Origin: Vibrio hannami | GTDB taxonomy: Bacteria > Pseudomonadota > Gammaproteobacteria > Enterobacterales > Vibrionaceae | DNA length: 64,000 nucleotides | Assembly (NCBI RefSeq): GCF_029589055.1 | Contig: NZ_JARQZP010000006.1 | Location: 248,001-312,000 of the forward strand | Direction of reading: 5' to 3' | Shown here: positions 27,438-37,912 of the stretch, piece by piece | How the letters are laid out: each line of letters begins with the position of its first letter | Position numbering within the stretch: the stretch's first letter is position 1 | Notes under the pieces: model-generated | Told to the model about the DNA's origin: nothing | What the model saw: only the letters and a program-made list of their open reading frames with translations | Databases searched by the model: none | Position numbers and translations under genes: made by a program

Positions 27438-29505
27438 AGTAGATATCACGATTCTCAAGCCATCGGTTAATGATGGCTTGAGCGTTTTTAGGGTAGTTAT
27501 CGTGAATATAACGGGCGATTCGTTGCACTTCAGGGATCATCCGTTGATCGCGTATTAAGTCTGCAATCTTAAATTCTGCCACGCCAGTCTGTTTTGTTCC
27601 GAGTAACTCACCTGGCCCTCTTATCTCTAGGTCCCTTTGTGCGATGACAAAGCCATCATTGCTTTCTCTGAGTACACCTAAGCGCTTTTGAGCCGTTTTT
27701 GATAAAGGTGCATGGTAGAGAAGTACACAATGGCTAGCGACTGAGCCACGGCCAACCCGTCCTCTTAACTGATGTAACTGAGCCAGACCAAGGCGTTCTG
27801 GGTTTTCTATGATCATCAGGCTGGCGTTAGGCACATCAACACCCACCTCAATAACGGTGGTAGCAACAAGAAGGTGCAGTTCATTGTTCTTGAATTGCTG
27901 CATGATATCTTGTTTTTCGGCTGGCTTCATTCGTCCGTGAACCAGTCCGATTTTAAGGTCAGGTAGCTGTCTTTGCAGTTCTTCTGCAGTATCTGCGGCA
28001 GCCTGTGCTTCCAGTACCTCAGATTCATCAATAAGTGTACAAACCCAATAAGCTTGCTTGCCTTCATTCAGACAAGCATTCCTCACCCTGTCGACAATAT
28101 CGTTTCGTTTGGTATCCGGAATTGCCACCGTGGTTATTGGTGTTCTTCCTGGTGGCAGTTCGTCAATAATGGAAGTCTCCAGATCCGCATATGCGGTCAT
28201 TGCCAGTGTTCTCGGAATTGGCGTTGCTGTCATTATTAGCTGGTGTGGAAAAGCTCCTTGCGCTTCGCCTTTTTCTCTCAGTTTGAGGCGCTGGTGGACA
28301 CCGAACCTATGCTGCTCATCGATAATAACCAGTGAAAGGTGGCTAAATTGCACATGCTCCTGAAAAAGCGCGTGAGTACCCACTACCATCTGAGCTTCAC
28401 CACTGGCAATACGTGCTAGCTCTGTCTCTTTGGCTTTGCCTTTCAACTTGCCAGCAAGCCATCCGACTTTGATACCCATAGGCTCAAGCCAGTTAGCAAA
28501 GTTGATAGCGTGCTGCTCCGCAAGGAGCTCAGTCGGTGCCATAAGGGCAACCTGATGGCCATTCTCAATTGCTCGTACTGCGGCGAGTACAGCAACCAGT
28601 GTTTTACCTGAGCTAACATCCCCTTGTACCAGACGCATCATAGGGTGTGGTTTTGATAAATCGTCTTCTATCTCTTTAACCACCCTCGATTGCGCACCAG
28701 TAGGAGAAAAAGGGAGCTGTGCTAATAGTTGAGATTTGAGCTTATTGGCTGGTTTTAATGGCAGCGCTGCATCCTGCTGCCCCTTACTGCGAACTGCCAA
28801 CATAGAGAGGTTCTGAGCAAGTAACTCTTCCAGAATCAAACGTTTTTGAGCCGGGTGTTTACCTTCATCAAACTCTTCAATGTTAATATCTGGTGGCGGC
28901 CTGTGAATGGTATGAAGAGCCAGCTCCATGGTGATTTGATGGTCGTATAAACCATCCGGTAGCAACTCTTCAATCGCCGACTTATCCAATAACTCCAGAG
29001 CTTGTTCGGTAAGGTTTCTCAGTGTTACCTGTCGAAGCCCCTCTGTTGTTGGGTAGACAGGAGTGAGGTTGTTTTCAGTATCTGGTTTTTGCGCGGGAGA
29101 GAAGAATTTGAAATCAGGGTGAACGATTTCTAATCCATAGCTTCCACGTTTTATCTCACCATAAGCGTGTACCAGCTTACCTTCGGCAAAATTGTTTTTC
29201 ATCCCGGCCGTAAAGTTAAAAAAGCGAAGCGTAATTGTGCCATTGCCGTCGCTAATTTTGACCGTCAGCATTTTGCGTCTGCCAAAGATGGTATCGCAGC
29301 TCATTACCTTGCCTTGCACCGCTCCCCACAAGCCAGGATGAAGGCTTGCTATTGGGTAAACACGGGTTCTGTCTTCGTAACGAAGGGGAAGGTGAAACAG
29401 AAGATCCTGAATGGTAGACAAGCCGATCTTAGCCAGTTTTTCTGCGACTTTCGCGCCAACACCAGAAAGTGAAGTAATAGGAACAGCAGAAAGTAACTGG
29501 GACAT
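27427..29505 (-). CDS. recG: ATP-dependent DNA helicase RecG
   Basis: 692 residues from ATG 29505 ([17 protein letters not shown]); a TTG two codons upstream is less likely. It has an N-terminal wedge/OB domain (about 60-150) and a helicase motor with Walker A GDVSSGKT (Lys301) and DEQH box (IIDEQHRFG), then motif [13 protein letters not shown] and the C-terminal TRG-type hook. RecG reverses stalled forks and processes R-loops. It is downstream of trmH on the same strand and convergent with envZ. Confidence 0.97.
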   Translation of the reverse strand: MSQLLSAVPITSLSGVGAKVAEKLAKIGLSTIQDLLFHLPLRYEDRTRVYPIASLHPGLWGAVQGKVMSCDTIFGRRKMLTVKISDGNGTITLRFFNFTAGMKNNFAEGKLVHAYGEIKRGSYGLEIVHPDFKFFSPAQKPDTENNLTPVYPTTEGLRQVTLRNLTEQALELLDKSAIEELLPDGLYDHQITMELALHTIHRPPPDINIEEFDEGKHPAQKRLILEELLAQNLSMLAVRSKGQQDAALPLKPANKLKSQLLAQLPFSPTGAQSRVVKEIEDDLSKPHPMMRLVQGDVSSGKTLVAVLAAVRAIENGHQVALMAPTELLAEQHAINFANWLEPMGIKVGWLAGKLKGKAKETELARIASGEAQMVVGTHALFQEHVQFSHLSLVIIDEQHRFGVHQRLKLREKGEAQGAFPHQLIMTATPIPRTLAMTAYADLETSIIDELPPGRTPITTVAIPDTKRNDIVDRVRNACLNEGKQAYWVCTLIDESEVLEAQAAADTAEELQRQLPDLKIGLVHGRMKPAEKQDIMQQFKNNELHLLVATTVIEVGVDVPNASLMIIENPERLGLAQLHQLRGRVGRGSVASHCVLLYHAPLSKTAQKRLGVLRESNDGFVIAQRDLEIRGPGELLGTKQTGVAEFKIADLIRDQRMIPEVQRIARYIHDNYPKNAQAIINRWLENRDIYSNA

Positions 29506-29578
29506 AAGCAAATCTCAGGAATTGAATGTAATCAGCTACATTCAATCATTTTACTGTCTTTTTGTACAGTGGGATTTT

Positions 29579-29600
29579 GTAACCCGTAACCCGTAACCTA
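29579..29600. repeat. Heptad array after trmH
   Basis: On the minus strand the trmH stop TAG is followed immediately by GTTACGG, GTTACGG and GTTAC. This is a short array of the same family as at 15321 and 18261, but with G for A at the sixth base. No paired array is seen on the recG side; that gap instead holds an 8-bp hairpin TGAATGTA/TACATTCA. Confidence 0.85.
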
Positions 29601-30284
29601 TTTCCTCTGCATCTCAGCCCACCATGCGTCGTCTGCGACAATCTGGCCTTCATCATCCAGAGGTGGGTAAGGGAGGTTTTTACGCTTGGCTACTTTGGCC
29701 AGAACCGGGTGACCACGTTCAAACAGGGTTCTGTGAATCACTTCTTCTGGAAGGGCTGAGGTTTCGCGATCGTACATACCAGCAAGCTCTCGCTGACGCT
29801 GGGCTTCGAACAGTATTAGAGCGCTCGCCACTGAAACATTCAGAGACTGAACCATGCCAACCATAGGAATGATGATGTCTTGATCCGCCAACTCAAGCGC
29901 CTGTTTTGTGATACCGTGCTTCTCACCACCAAGAATAATGGCAGTTGGTTTGGTGTAATCGATCTGACGAAAGTCCACCGCGGAATCAGACAGATTGGTC
30001 GCCAGAACCTGCATTCCCTTACCTTTTAATGTGCTGATAGCATCGCTAACAGAATCATGGGTATCCACTTCAACCCAGTTTCGTGCTCCGGCAGAAGTGT
30101 GGCTCAGAGTGCGCATTTTTTCATCTGGCCAGACGGCATGAATCTTATGTAGACCTACAGCATCAGCAGTTCTTATCACGGCAGACACGTTGTTAGGCTT
30201 ATGTACCTCTTCCAGACACAGAGTGAGATCTGGCTGACGGGCTTTTAGTACAGTTTGGATACGGTTGTAGCGTTCAAGATTCAT
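29598..30284 (-). CDS. trmH: tRNA (guanosine(18)-2'-O)-methyltransferase TrmH
   Basis: A 228-residue SPOUT methyltransferase. The knot motifs are visible: EEVHKPNNVSAVIRTADAVG (motif 1), ILGGEKHGIT (motif 2) and IPMVGMVQSLNVSVASAL (motif 3, SAM-binding). It methylates the 2'-OH of Gm18 in the D-loop of tRNAs. It lies downstream of spoT, separated by the spoT terminator, and upstream of recG. Its stop codon abuts a heptad array. Confidence 0.95.
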   Translation of the reverse strand: MNLERYNRIQTVLKARQPDLTLCLEEVHKPNNVSAVIRTADAVGLHKIHAVWPDEKMRTLSHTSAGARNWVEVDTHDSVSDAISTLKGKGMQVLATNLSDSAVDFRQIDYTKPTAIILGGEKHGITKQALELADQDIIIPMVGMVQSLNVSVASALILFEAQRQRELAGMYDRETSALPEEVIHRTLFERGHPVLAKVAKRKNLPYPPLDDEGQIVADDAWWAEMQRK

Positions 30285-30320
30285 TGGATGTTGCTCTGGA
30301 GATAAGTTGCTTTGTAGATA

Positions 30321-30352
30321 AAGAAACGCCTTCTGAAGAGTCTCAGAAGGCG
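30321..30352 (-). terminator. Intrinsic terminator after spoT
   Basis: CGCCTTCTGA (30327-30336) and TCAGAAGGCG (30343-30352) form a perfect 10-bp stem, followed on the minus strand by UUUCUU. It sits 11 bases after the spoT stop. trmH therefore probably has its own promoter or relies on read-through. Confidence 0.88.
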
Positions 30353-30362
30353 TGAATGGTTA

Positions 30363-32483
30363 CTATGGTCTGCGTCGACGTACTTTCAGTGCGTTAGGCA
30401 TAACACGGATTTTCTTCATAATACCCGCGAGGTGCACACGATCTTTTGTCGTCAGTGCAAGTGTGATGGTATACAGGCGACCATCTTTTTCCTCAGTGGA
30501 AATACCGTGAATATTAGAGCCTGTCCGGGAGATAACGTTGGTTAACTCCGCAAGGGCACCTTGTCGGTTATGCATATCGACCTGAAGTTCGGAGATAAAC
30601 TCTTGCTCATGTTCATCTTCCCACTCAACGCCCATATACTTATCAGGTTCTTTCTGATAACCACGGATGTTTGAACACACCTCACGGTGAACCACAAGTC
30701 CACGACCTGGTGAAACGTGCGCAATGATATGATCCCCAGGGATAGGATGACAACATTTGGCGTAGTTAAGAAGAATACCGTCAGCGCCCTTGATAGATAG
30801 CTTTTTGCTAGACTTCGATGGAACTGAGCTGGTTTCAGTTAGCTCATCCGCATCACCAAGCAGCCTACGTGCAATAACAATACTCATCAGCTCACCAAGA
30901 CCAATAGCTGCAAGCAGGTCATCAACTGATTCTATTTTCAGCTCGTTAAGCACATGTTCAACGTTTTCTGGGTAAATTGTATCGATAGAGTGACGGCCAA
31001 GGGCGTGGTTCAGCAGTCGGCGGCCAAGTGCCACCGACTCTTCACGGCGCATGGTTTTAAGAACCTGACGAATCTTAGTACGAGCTCGGGAGGTAACCAC
31101 ATAGTTCAGCCAGGCCGCATTCGGGCGCGCACCTGGTGCACTGATGATCTCGATGGTCTGGCCATTTTTCAGAGACTTACTTAACGGATAAGGCTGGCGA
31201 TCAACTCGCGCACCAACGCAGGTATTACCAACATCGGTATGAACCGCGTAAGCAAAGTCTACAGCGGTAGCACCTGCCGGAAGTTCAACAATTCGGCCTT
31301 TCGGGGTAAATACGAAGATTTCATCCGGGAACAGGTCAGACTTAACGTTTTCGATAAATTCGAATGAGTTACCTGCACTCTGCTGAAGTTCAACAAGGCT
31401 TTGCATCCAACGCTGTGCTTTAACCTGTGCCGTGGTGCCTTTTCTGTCGCCACCTGCTTTATATGACCAGTGTGCCGCGACACCTTTGTCCGCCATCTGA
31501 TCCATATCTTCTGTGCGGATCTGAACTTCTACCGGTACACCATGAGGGCCAACCATAGAAGTGTGCAGTGACTGGTAGCCGTTAGCTTTAGGTACTGCGA
31601 TATAGTCCTTCATGCGACCCGGACGAGGTTTATACAGGTTGTGAACCTGACCAAGTACGCGATAGCAAGTATCTGCATCATCAACAATGACACGGAAAGC
31701 GTAGATATCCATGATGGTATGGAATCTCTGCTCTTTGGTTTTCATCTTGTTGTAGATGGAGAACAGGTTTTTTTCTCTGCCAATAACTCGGGCCTTAAGA
31801 CCAACTTCTTCAAGGCGACCTTCTAATTCAGTGTGGATACGCTGAATCATCTCTTTACGGTTGCCGCGTGCTGCTCTTACTACCTCTTTCAATACCTTGT
31901 ATCGATTTGGGTACAAAGCTTCAAAACCCAGCTCTTCCAGTTCGGTTTTAATATTGTGAATACCTAAGCGGTGCGCCAGTGGAGAGTAGATTTCCAGCGT
32001 TTCTCGAGCGATTCTTCGGCGTTTATCCGGGCGGAGAGCACCAAGTGTACGCATGTTATGCGTTCGGTCAGAGAGTTTGATCAGAATAACGCGAATATCC
32101 TGAACCATCGCAAGAACCATCTTGCGGAAGTTCTCTGCCTGAGCTTCTTTTCTGTCGCGGAATTTCAGCTTATCCAGCTTAGAAACACCATCCACTAGCT
32201 CGGCGACGGTATCGCCAAACTGTTCTGCAAGTTCTTCTTTAGATACTTCCGTATCTTCAATAACGTCGTGCAGAATTGCAGCCATCAGCGTTTCATGATC
32301 CAGACGCATTTCTGCAAGGATTCGAGCTACGGCTACAGGGTGAATGATATAAGGTTCGCCACTCGAACGAGTTTGACCCTCGTGAGCGTCTTTTGCTACC
32401 ACATAAGATTGACGCAGAGCCTCTAATTGAGGCTCTGTTAGGTATTCCTGGGCAACGTCTTTGAGACTATCGAATAGATACAA
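30363..32483 (-). CDS. spoT: Bifunctional (p)ppGpp synthase/hydrolase SpoT
   Basis: 706 residues. N-terminal HD hydrolase domain with His72-Asp73 (LHDVIEDT), then the RelA/SpoT synthetase domain (about 230-350), a TGS domain (about 390-450, FTPKGRIVELPAGATAVDFA), a helical and zinc-finger-like part (AKCCHPIPGD) and a C-terminal ACT domain (about 635-700). It sets (p)ppGpp levels in response to carbon, iron and fatty acid limitation. It follows rpoZ by 39 bases in the conserved gmk-rpoZ-spoT cluster. Confidence 0.97.
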   Translation of the reverse strand: MYLFDSLKDVAQEYLTEPQLEALRQSYVVAKDAHEGQTRSSGEPYIIHPVAVARILAEMRLDHETLMAAILHDVIEDTEVSKEELAEQFGDTVAELVDGVSKLDKLKFRDRKEAQAENFRKMVLAMVQDIRVILIKLSDRTHNMRTLGALRPDKRRRIARETLEIYSPLAHRLGIHNIKTELEELGFEALYPNRYKVLKEVVRAARGNRKEMIQRIHTELEGRLEEVGLKARVIGREKNLFSIYNKMKTKEQRFHTIMDIYAFRVIVDDADTCYRVLGQVHNLYKPRPGRMKDYIAVPKANGYQSLHTSMVGPHGVPVEVQIRTEDMDQMADKGVAAHWSYKAGGDRKGTTAQVKAQRWMQSLVELQQSAGNSFEFIENVKSDLFPDEIFVFTPKGRIVELPAGATAVDFAYAVHTDVGNTCVGARVDRQPYPLSKSLKNGQTIEIISAPGARPNAAWLNYVVTSRARTKIRQVLKTMRREESVALGRRLLNHALGRHSIDTIYPENVEHVLNELKIESVDDLLAAIGLGELMSIVIARRLLGDADELTETSSVPSKSSKKLSIKGADGILLNYAKCCHPIPGDHIIAHVSPGRGLVVHREVCSNIRGYQKEPDKYMGVEWEDEHEQEFISELQVDMHNRQGALAELTNVISRTGSNIHGISTEEKDGRLYTITLALTTKDRVHLAGIMKKIRVMPNALKVRRRRP

Positions 32484-32522
32484 ATTATAGGCCCGAAAGG
32501 TTTCGTAAATTCAAATACAGAA

Positions 32523-32795
32523 TTAACGGTTGTGAGCGATACTGCTCACTGCTGCTAGTTCTGCTGCTTCCTGCTCTTGTTGCTCCTGACGCTCACGTGC
32601 ATCAAGAACTTCCTTAGTGATCAAACCTTCTTCGATCTCACGAAGAGCGATAACCGTTGGCTTATCGTTCTCTTCAGGCACTAGTGAATCTTTACCGCCA
32701 GTTTGCATCTGACGTGCGCGGCGAGCCGCAATAAGAACTAGGTCGAAGCGGTTGCCAACTTTTTCAACTGCGTCTTGTACAGTTACGCGTGCCAT
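32523..32795 (-). CDS. rpoZ: RNA polymerase omega subunit
   Basis: 90 residues from ATG 32795 ([19 protein letters not shown]); a start four codons upstream is unlikely because GGGAGTCCTC sits just before the ATG. Omega binds the C-terminal part of beta prime, aids assembly and contributes to the ppGpp site. The C-terminal Glu/Gln/Ala tail is longer than in E. coli, as is usual in vibrios. Confidence 0.97.
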   Translation of the reverse strand: MARVTVQDAVEKVGNRFDLVLIAARRARQMQTGGKDSLVPEENDKPTVIALREIEEGLITKEVLDARERQEQQEQEAAELAAVSSIAHNR

Positions 32796-32890
32796 GAGGA
32801 CTCCCAATAGTTACTAAAAATTAATATGACGAGAAATTATACACTCTATAGCTTAGCAATCACAAGGTGTTACTAATCATAGAAGGCTTA

Positions 32891-33526
<636 letters not shown>

Positions 33527-33774
33527 TTAGTTTGGAGTTTTAAAGAGTTTACTGGTATCCGGAACAAGAAACCAGCGTAGAAAAATGGAGGCGAAGGGTA
33601 GCACAATACATAGGTGATACTCAATATTGATGGGGATTGTTTGTATCACTTAGAAGTAAAAATAAAACAGCCATCTAGACGTATGTATTCCTAAATTATT
33701 TCCGGTACGTTATACTTCGGCTTAACTTATCGCTTTATGAAATAACTTAATCTTTTAGCTAAAAAGGACTTTTT

Positions 33775-34323
33775 ATGAATTTCACAGCAAAAACCGTTGT
33801 GGTGATAGCAATTGGCGCCGCTCTATACGGTATTGGTGGTCTTCCTATGTTTGGAATTCCTGTATTTGCAAACACAACGCTAAAACCGGCGATGGCTATC
33901 CTTGCACTTTTCTCTGTTCTTTATGGGCCTGTTGTCGGATTTTTGGTTGGTTTTATTGGCCATTGGGTAACTGATCTGTTTGCTGGCTGGGGTGTATGGT
34001 TTACCTGGGTTCTTGGTTCCGGAATCGTTGGTTTAGTGATCGGTTTATTCCCAGCACTTACTAAAGGAAGAATTTCTCAGGGACTGTTTGAAACAAAAGA
34101 TTTTGTGACGTTTATAGTTTTAACCGTAGTTGGTAACGTTGTGGGCTATGGCTGCTCTGCCTTCCTGGACACCATTCTTTACGCTGAACCGTTCGCTAAG
34201 GTTTTCACTCAGCTAATAATCATTGCCGCAGGTAACACCGTTCTAATCGCAATTGTAGGATTCTTCATCCTTAAGTCTGTTGCGAAGAGAAACCAACAAA
34301 GCCTTAACCTTAAAGAAGAATAA
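33775..34323 (+). CDS. ECF transporter substrate-binding (S) component, UPF0397 type
   Basis: 182 residues, about five or six membrane helices ([40 protein letters not shown] and others). This is the UPF0397 family, annotated as a riboflavin or related vitamin S component of energy-coupling factor transporters. It captures the substrate in the membrane and is energised by the two genes that follow. The gap to the ATPase gene is 6 bases. I looked for an FMN or TPP riboswitch in the 263-base leader and saw none, so the vitamin is unresolved. Confidence 0.85.
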   Translation: MNFTAKTVVVIAIGAALYGIGGLPMFGIPVFANTTLKPAMAILALFSVLYGPVVGFLVGFIGHWVTDLFAGWGVWFTWVLGSGIVGLVIGLFPALTKGRISQGLFETKDFVTFIVLTVVGNVVGYGCSAFLDTILYAEPFAKVFTQLIIIAAGNTVLIAIVGFFILKSVAKRNQQSLNLKEE

Positions 34324-34329
34324 TCATTA

Positions 34330-36021
34330 ATGACTATCGAGTTTTCTGACTTTTCCTTTCAGTACGACTCTCTTGAAAAGCCTACGTTAACCAACATTAA
34401 CCTTCGTATCGAGAAGGGAGAAAAGGTGGTTATCGTAGGTCCAAGCGGAAGTGGTAAATCTACGTTAGGACAGTGTCTTAATGGGTTAATTCCTCACTCT
34501 AAAAAGGGAACGATTACCGGCTCTCTTACGATAGGGGATCATGATGCCCTGAAGTTTGAGATGAACGATTACACTGAAAAAGTCGGAACAGTACTTCAGG
34601 ATACAGACAATCAGTTTGTTGGGCTGAGTATCGGCGAAGATATCGCCTTCGCTTTGGAGAATCAGCTGGTCAACAATATTGATATGTATCCAACCGTTAA
34701 AGCTACCGCTTCTATGGTTGATCTACAGGGTATGCTTGAACATTCTCCCCATGAGTTATCTGGAGGTCAGAAGCAGAGAGTATCATTAGCCGGTATATTG
34801 GTTGATGATGTTGATGTGCTGTTGTTTGACGAGCCACTTGCAGCACTGGATCCTAAAACCAGTCAGAAAACCATCGATATCATAGATAAGCTTCATTCTG
34901 AAAGCGGCAAGACAGTCATTATTATCGAACACAGGCTAGAAGACGTTCTATATAGAAATGTCGACAGAGTGATATTGATTGATAAAGGCAGTATTGTGGC
35001 TGATATGTCACCGGATGAAATACTGGTGTCTCCAATCCTGAAAAAGCACGGTATCAGAGAGCCTCTTTACCTATCTGCACTAAAAGCAGCGGGCTGCGAG
35101 GTGTGCACAGACGACAATCCATCTAAGCTGTCAGATATGCCGATTGCCTCTTTTAGAGAGCCGGTTAACCAGTGGTATAGAGAATCGGAAGGTGCCAAAG
35201 ATCAACACAATAACAATGTCTTACTGGATATCAACTCGTTGTCTTACTCTTATGATGGCGAAACTAAGGCTTTAGATGATATTAGCTTTACAGTTAATCG
35301 TGGCGAAGTGATTTCCATCCTAGGCAAAAATGGTTCTGGAAAATCAACACTAACCAAACTCATTATGGGTGTTGTAGAGGCTGACTCGGGCTCAGTAAAA
35401 ATTGATGGTGAAGATTTATCTGAACTCTCTATTTTTGAGCGCAGCCAAAAAGTGGGTGTTGTTATGCAAAACCCCAATCACATGATTTCACACCATATGA
35501 TTTTTGATGAGATTGCCTTTGGTTTGCGTAACAGAGGTGTCGATGAAACTAAAGTCAAAGATAAAGTTGAAGCTGTACTCGAACTTTGTGGTTTAAGAAA
35601 ATACCGCAACTGGCCAATTGAAGCTCTGAGCTACGGTCAGAAAAAGCGTGTAACTATTGCTTCTATTCTGGTTCTTGAGCCGGAAATATTAATATTAGAT
35701 GAACCAACGGCTGGTCAGGACTATTTTAACTACACTTCGATGATGCGCTTTGTTCAAAAGTTAAATGAAGAACTTGGCATCACGGTCATCATCATTTCAC
35801 ACGATATGCACCTGGTATTGGAGTACACCACTCGTTCAATTGTCTTCTCTGATAGCAAATTGATAGCTGATGCCCCTATGACTGAAGTATTTTCTCAGCC
35901 TGATTTACTGGAAAGTGCCAATCTTGCGACGACAAGCCTTTATCAACTAGCGATGCATATGGGAATTCAGGACACCAATGGCTTTATGCAGCACTTTATA
36001 GGGCAGGAGAAAGTGGCGTGA
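34330..36021 (+). CDS. ECF transporter ATPase, two fused ATP-binding domains
   Basis: 563 residues made of two ABC domains. Domain 1 has Walker A GPSGSGKST (about 37-45), signature LSGGQKQRV and Walker B VLLFDEPLAALDP. Domain 2 (from about 300) has Walker A GKNGSGKST, an altered signature LSYGQKKRV and Walker B ILILDEPTAGQD. In most ECF systems these are two separate subunits (EcfA and EcfA'); here they are one chain. The gene overlaps ecfT by four bases. Confidence 0.9.
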   Translation: MTIEFSDFSFQYDSLEKPTLTNINLRIEKGEKVVIVGPSGSGKSTLGQCLNGLIPHSKKGTITGSLTIGDHDALKFEMNDYTEKVGTVLQDTDNQFVGLSIGEDIAFALENQLVNNIDMYPTVKATASMVDLQGMLEHSPHELSGGQKQRVSLAGILVDDVDVLLFDEPLAALDPKTSQKTIDIIDKLHSESGKTVIIIEHRLEDVLYRNVDRVILIDKGSIVADMSPDEILVSPILKKHGIREPLYLSALKAAGCEVCTDDNPSKLSDMPIASFREPVNQWYRESEGAKDQHNNNVLLDINSLSYSYDGETKALDDISFTVNRGEVISILGKNGSGKSTLTKLIMGVVEADSGSVKIDGEDLSELSIFERSQKVGVVMQNPNHMISHHMIFDEIAFGLRNRGVDETKVKDKVEAVLELCGLRKYRNWPIEALSYGQKKRVTIASILVLEPEILILDEPTAGQDYFNYTSMMRFVQKLNEELGITVIIISHDMHLVLEYTTRSIVFSDSKLIADAPMTEVFSQPDLLESANLATTSLYQLAMHMGIQDTNGFMQHFIGQEKVA

Positions 36022-36869
36022 AGGCATCAAAGATAACATTTGGCATCAACTATATTGATACTGGCTCTCCGCTACATAAGTTAAATGGCATAACTAAGTT
36101 TGCTTTGTTTATAGCCTGGACAACCGTTGTCCTTACAACGTTTGATTTAAGGCTTATAGTAGGATTGCTGACAACAGGGCTGTTGCTCCTTAAACTTTCC
36201 GCTATTCCATTTAGAATATATAAGCCGTTATTGATCGCGACAGGTGGCGTTCTATTACTTAACGCTTTCTTTATTTATCTGCTAGCACCGGGGCAAGGGA
36301 CGGAATACCTGGGGAGTGAAACAGTATTGCTGACGCTGCCTTATGGGTACTCAATTACTCAGGAAACGATTTTCTATTTGATAACGGTGACACTGAAGTA
36401 TTTCAGCACGTTCCCGATTGCACTCGTGTTTGTTTTTACCACTCATCCAACCGAGTTTGCCGCCAGTTTGAATAAACTAGGCGTGCCATACAAAATATCT
36501 TATGCAGTAAGCCTGACCTTGCGTTATTTACCAGAAATAAAGAAAGACTTCGTAAATATCATGCATGCTCAACAAGCCAGAGGAATTGAGCTTTCTAAAA
36601 AAGCACCGTTCTTTGAAAGGGTGAAGAGTATAGTAAGGATCCTTGGTCCATTGATTTTTTCAAGTTTGGACAAGGCGGATGATATTTCCAATGCCATGAC
36701 TCTGCGTGGGTTTGGTCGACATGATAAACGAACCTGGTATAGCTTAAAGCCGATCAGAAGAGTAGACGTAGCCTGCCTGGTGTTTATTTTTATCGTTGTC
36801 GCACTAGCGATAACTAAACGAGTGGTGGAAGAACAGCTATTCTGGTATCCCTTTAGTATTGATGTGTAA
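36018..36869 (+). CDS. ecfT: ECF transporter transmembrane coupling component EcfT
   Basis: 283 residues from GTG 36018, overlapping the ATPase stop (GTGA). About five membrane helices are followed by coupling-helix segments with the family AxxARG motif (HAQQARGIE, about residue 182) and a second similar stretch near TLRGFGRH. EcfT links ATP hydrolysis to tumbling of the S component. The three-gene order S-A/A'-T is a dedicated group I ECF operon. The gene ends 22 bases from a convergent hypothetical gene. Confidence 0.9.
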   Translation: MKASKITFGINYIDTGSPLHKLNGITKFALFIAWTTVVLTTFDLRLIVGLLTTGLLLLKLSAIPFRIYKPLLIATGGVLLLNAFFIYLLAPGQGTEYLGSETVLLTLPYGYSITQETIFYLITVTLKYFSTFPIALVFVFTTHPTEFAASLNKLGVPYKISYAVSLTLRYLPEIKKDFVNIMHAQQARGIELSKKAPFFERVKSIVRILGPLIFSSLDKADDISNAMTLRGFGRHDKRTWYSLKPIRRVDVACLVFIFIVVALAITKRVVEEQLFWYPFSIDV

Positions 36870-36891
36870 TGCCTCAGTTCCTGCTGAGGCA

Positions 36892-37158
36892 TCATGCAGC
36901 AACATCAAGAACCCTTTCTAAATTGAGTAAGTCAGAAAGTGTTAGGCGCGACTTTTCTCTTGTATATTTCTTTTCTGGGGCGTGCTGTAGTAAGCCTAAA
37001 CCACTTTCATAAATCCAGGGCCATTTGTACTCTTCTGGCTTTAGATTTCCGTGTAATCCTACTTTTGCACAAAGTTCGAAATAGAGAGCTCGGCACTCAC
37101 CCAGGTCATTCTTTATGTAGCTGCTCTTGAGAATATTAATTAGTGTCGTGTGGTTCAT
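36892..37158 (-). CDS. Small hypothetical protein
   Basis: 88 residues from MNHTTLINILKSSYIKNDL, mixed charge, no signal or membrane segment. I do not recognise the family. It lay just downstream of the yicC terminator before the integrated element arrived, on the same strand as yicC. Its base composition matches the chromosome rather than the element. It could be a small core gene or a remnant. Confidence 0.5.
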   Translation of the reverse strand: MNHTTLINILKSSYIKNDLGECRALYFELCAKVGLHGNLKPEEYKWPWIYESGLGLLQHAPEKKYTREKSRLTLSDLLNLERVLDVAA

Positions 37159-37263
37159 TTATTATTGTTCTGATGCATGTTTGTTGTTTTGTTTATTTTC
37201 GGTATGAGTCGATTGTTAATGTCATGCTGAGGTCAAAATAAGTCCTGAGCACCTCGAAAAAAG

Positions 37264-37295
37264 CAAAAAAATAGCCTCGTGAATCCGAGGCTATT
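37264..37295 (-). terminator. Original yicC terminator, now separated from yicC by the element
   Basis: AATAGCCTCG (37270-37279) pairs with CGAGGCTATT (37286-37295); on the minus strand it is followed by a U-run (37264-37270). In an element-free chromosome this stem would lie about 30 bases after the yicC stop encoded in the left attachment repeat (CAGAACATTGAGTAA on the minus strand). Confidence 0.85.
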
Positions 37296-37325
37296 TTGCA
37301 ATAAACTTTAGTTTGATTTTTTACT

Positions 37326-37345
37326 CAATGTTCTGAATTTGCTCA
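37326..37345. repeat. Left attachment repeat of the element
   Basis: CAATGTTCTGAATTTGCTCA, matching 45411-45430 with one mismatch (G for A at the fifth base). On the minus strand it reads as the end of YicC (EQIQNIE, then TAA), so it is the displaced original gene end next to the original terminator. Confidence 0.9.
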
Positions 37346-37416
37346 TTGGTTGCTTGTTGCTGATCCCTTTTATAGTAAGGGGTTGCGGGTTCTTGTTGTC
37401 GTTACGCTATATTATC

Positions 37417-37436
37417 TGTCACCAACTCTGTCACCG
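37417..37436. repeat. Arm-type repeat near the left end
   Basis: Two TGTCACC copies 12 bases apart (37417 and 37429), in the context TGTCACCAACTCTGTCACCG. An almost identical pair is at 45281-45300 near the other end. Paired short sites inside both ends are typical of integrase or excisionase arm-binding sites. Confidence 0.7.
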
Positions 37437-37489
37437 TTTTTTCTAACCGTAACGCACTTTTTAATAAATATAGAATTATTCTACATTAC

Positions 37490-37517
37490 GTAAAAAAGCG
37501 AGACTACCGCCTCGCTT
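37490..37517 (-). terminator. Terminator of the element's operon
   Basis: AAGCGAG (37496-37502) and CTCGCTT (37511-37517) form a 7-bp stem; on the minus strand it is followed by UUUUUU (37492-37497). It lies 37 bases beyond the last element gene, so it ends the leftward operon before the attachment site. Confidence 0.8.
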
Positions 37518-37553
37518 CGTTATCGTCGTTTAGTGTAATACCACCATAGCCGC

Positions 37554-37820
37554 CTACGGTTTCGCATATTGCCTCCAATGTGGCCGCAATCGTTCGATCA
37601 TGGCTGTATAGTCCAGGTCCACCAACTCGCAATACTCCTTGCAGATTGGCGAACGCTCTAGCCAAAACTGGGCGCGCTCCTGGTCGTCCTGCTTAACTTT
37701 CTTTCGTCCTTCTCCGCCTAGACTCTCAACAACTGCCAGTAGGATCACTTCCACAAATAGTTGTCGCTCTGGGCTAACGTCGGCTACTTCGCGAATCGCC
37801 TCTAGCTCTACCGCTTCCAT
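37554..37820 (-). CDS. Element protein, 88 residues, unknown
   Basis: Last gene of the element's leftward operon. It is acidic in the first half. The second half (RAQFWLERSPICKEYCELVD, then LDYTAMIERL) resembles small phage proteins in which a Trp-Leu helix is followed by a CE-x2-LD segment, but I cannot name the family. Its start lies inside the end of the preceding 34-residue gene, so translation is probably coupled. Confidence 0.65.
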   Translation of the reverse strand: MEAVELEAIREVADVSPERQLFVEVILLAVVESLGGEGRKKVKQDDQERAQFWLERSPICKEYCELVDLDYTAMIERLRPHWRQYAKP

Positions 37821-37912
37821 AAAGCCCCCAGGGAATAGCCGTAAAGTATGCCTATCGTCGCGTAAATGGCGGCCAGGCTATAAAGCTCGATAAGGTTTAG
37901 TGTGACAGTCAT
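37808..37912 (-). CDS. Small membrane peptide of the element, 34 residues
   Basis: An ORF too short for most gene finders. Its ATG (37910-37912) overlaps the stop of the upstream gene as ATGA, and it runs 13 bases into the next gene. The product begins MTVTLNLIELYSLAAIYATI, continues GILYGYSLG and ends KR: one hydrophobic helix with a basic tail. Tight overlap on both sides supports real translation. Holin-like, receptor-blocking or regulatory roles are possible but not shown. Confidence 0.55.
   Translation of the reverse strand: MTVTLNLIELYSLAAIYATIGILYGYSLGALWKR

Noticed and set aside
36892..37158. The small gene as part of the integrated element
   Set aside because: It lies outside the left attachment repeat and beyond the original yicC terminator; composition is chromosomal.
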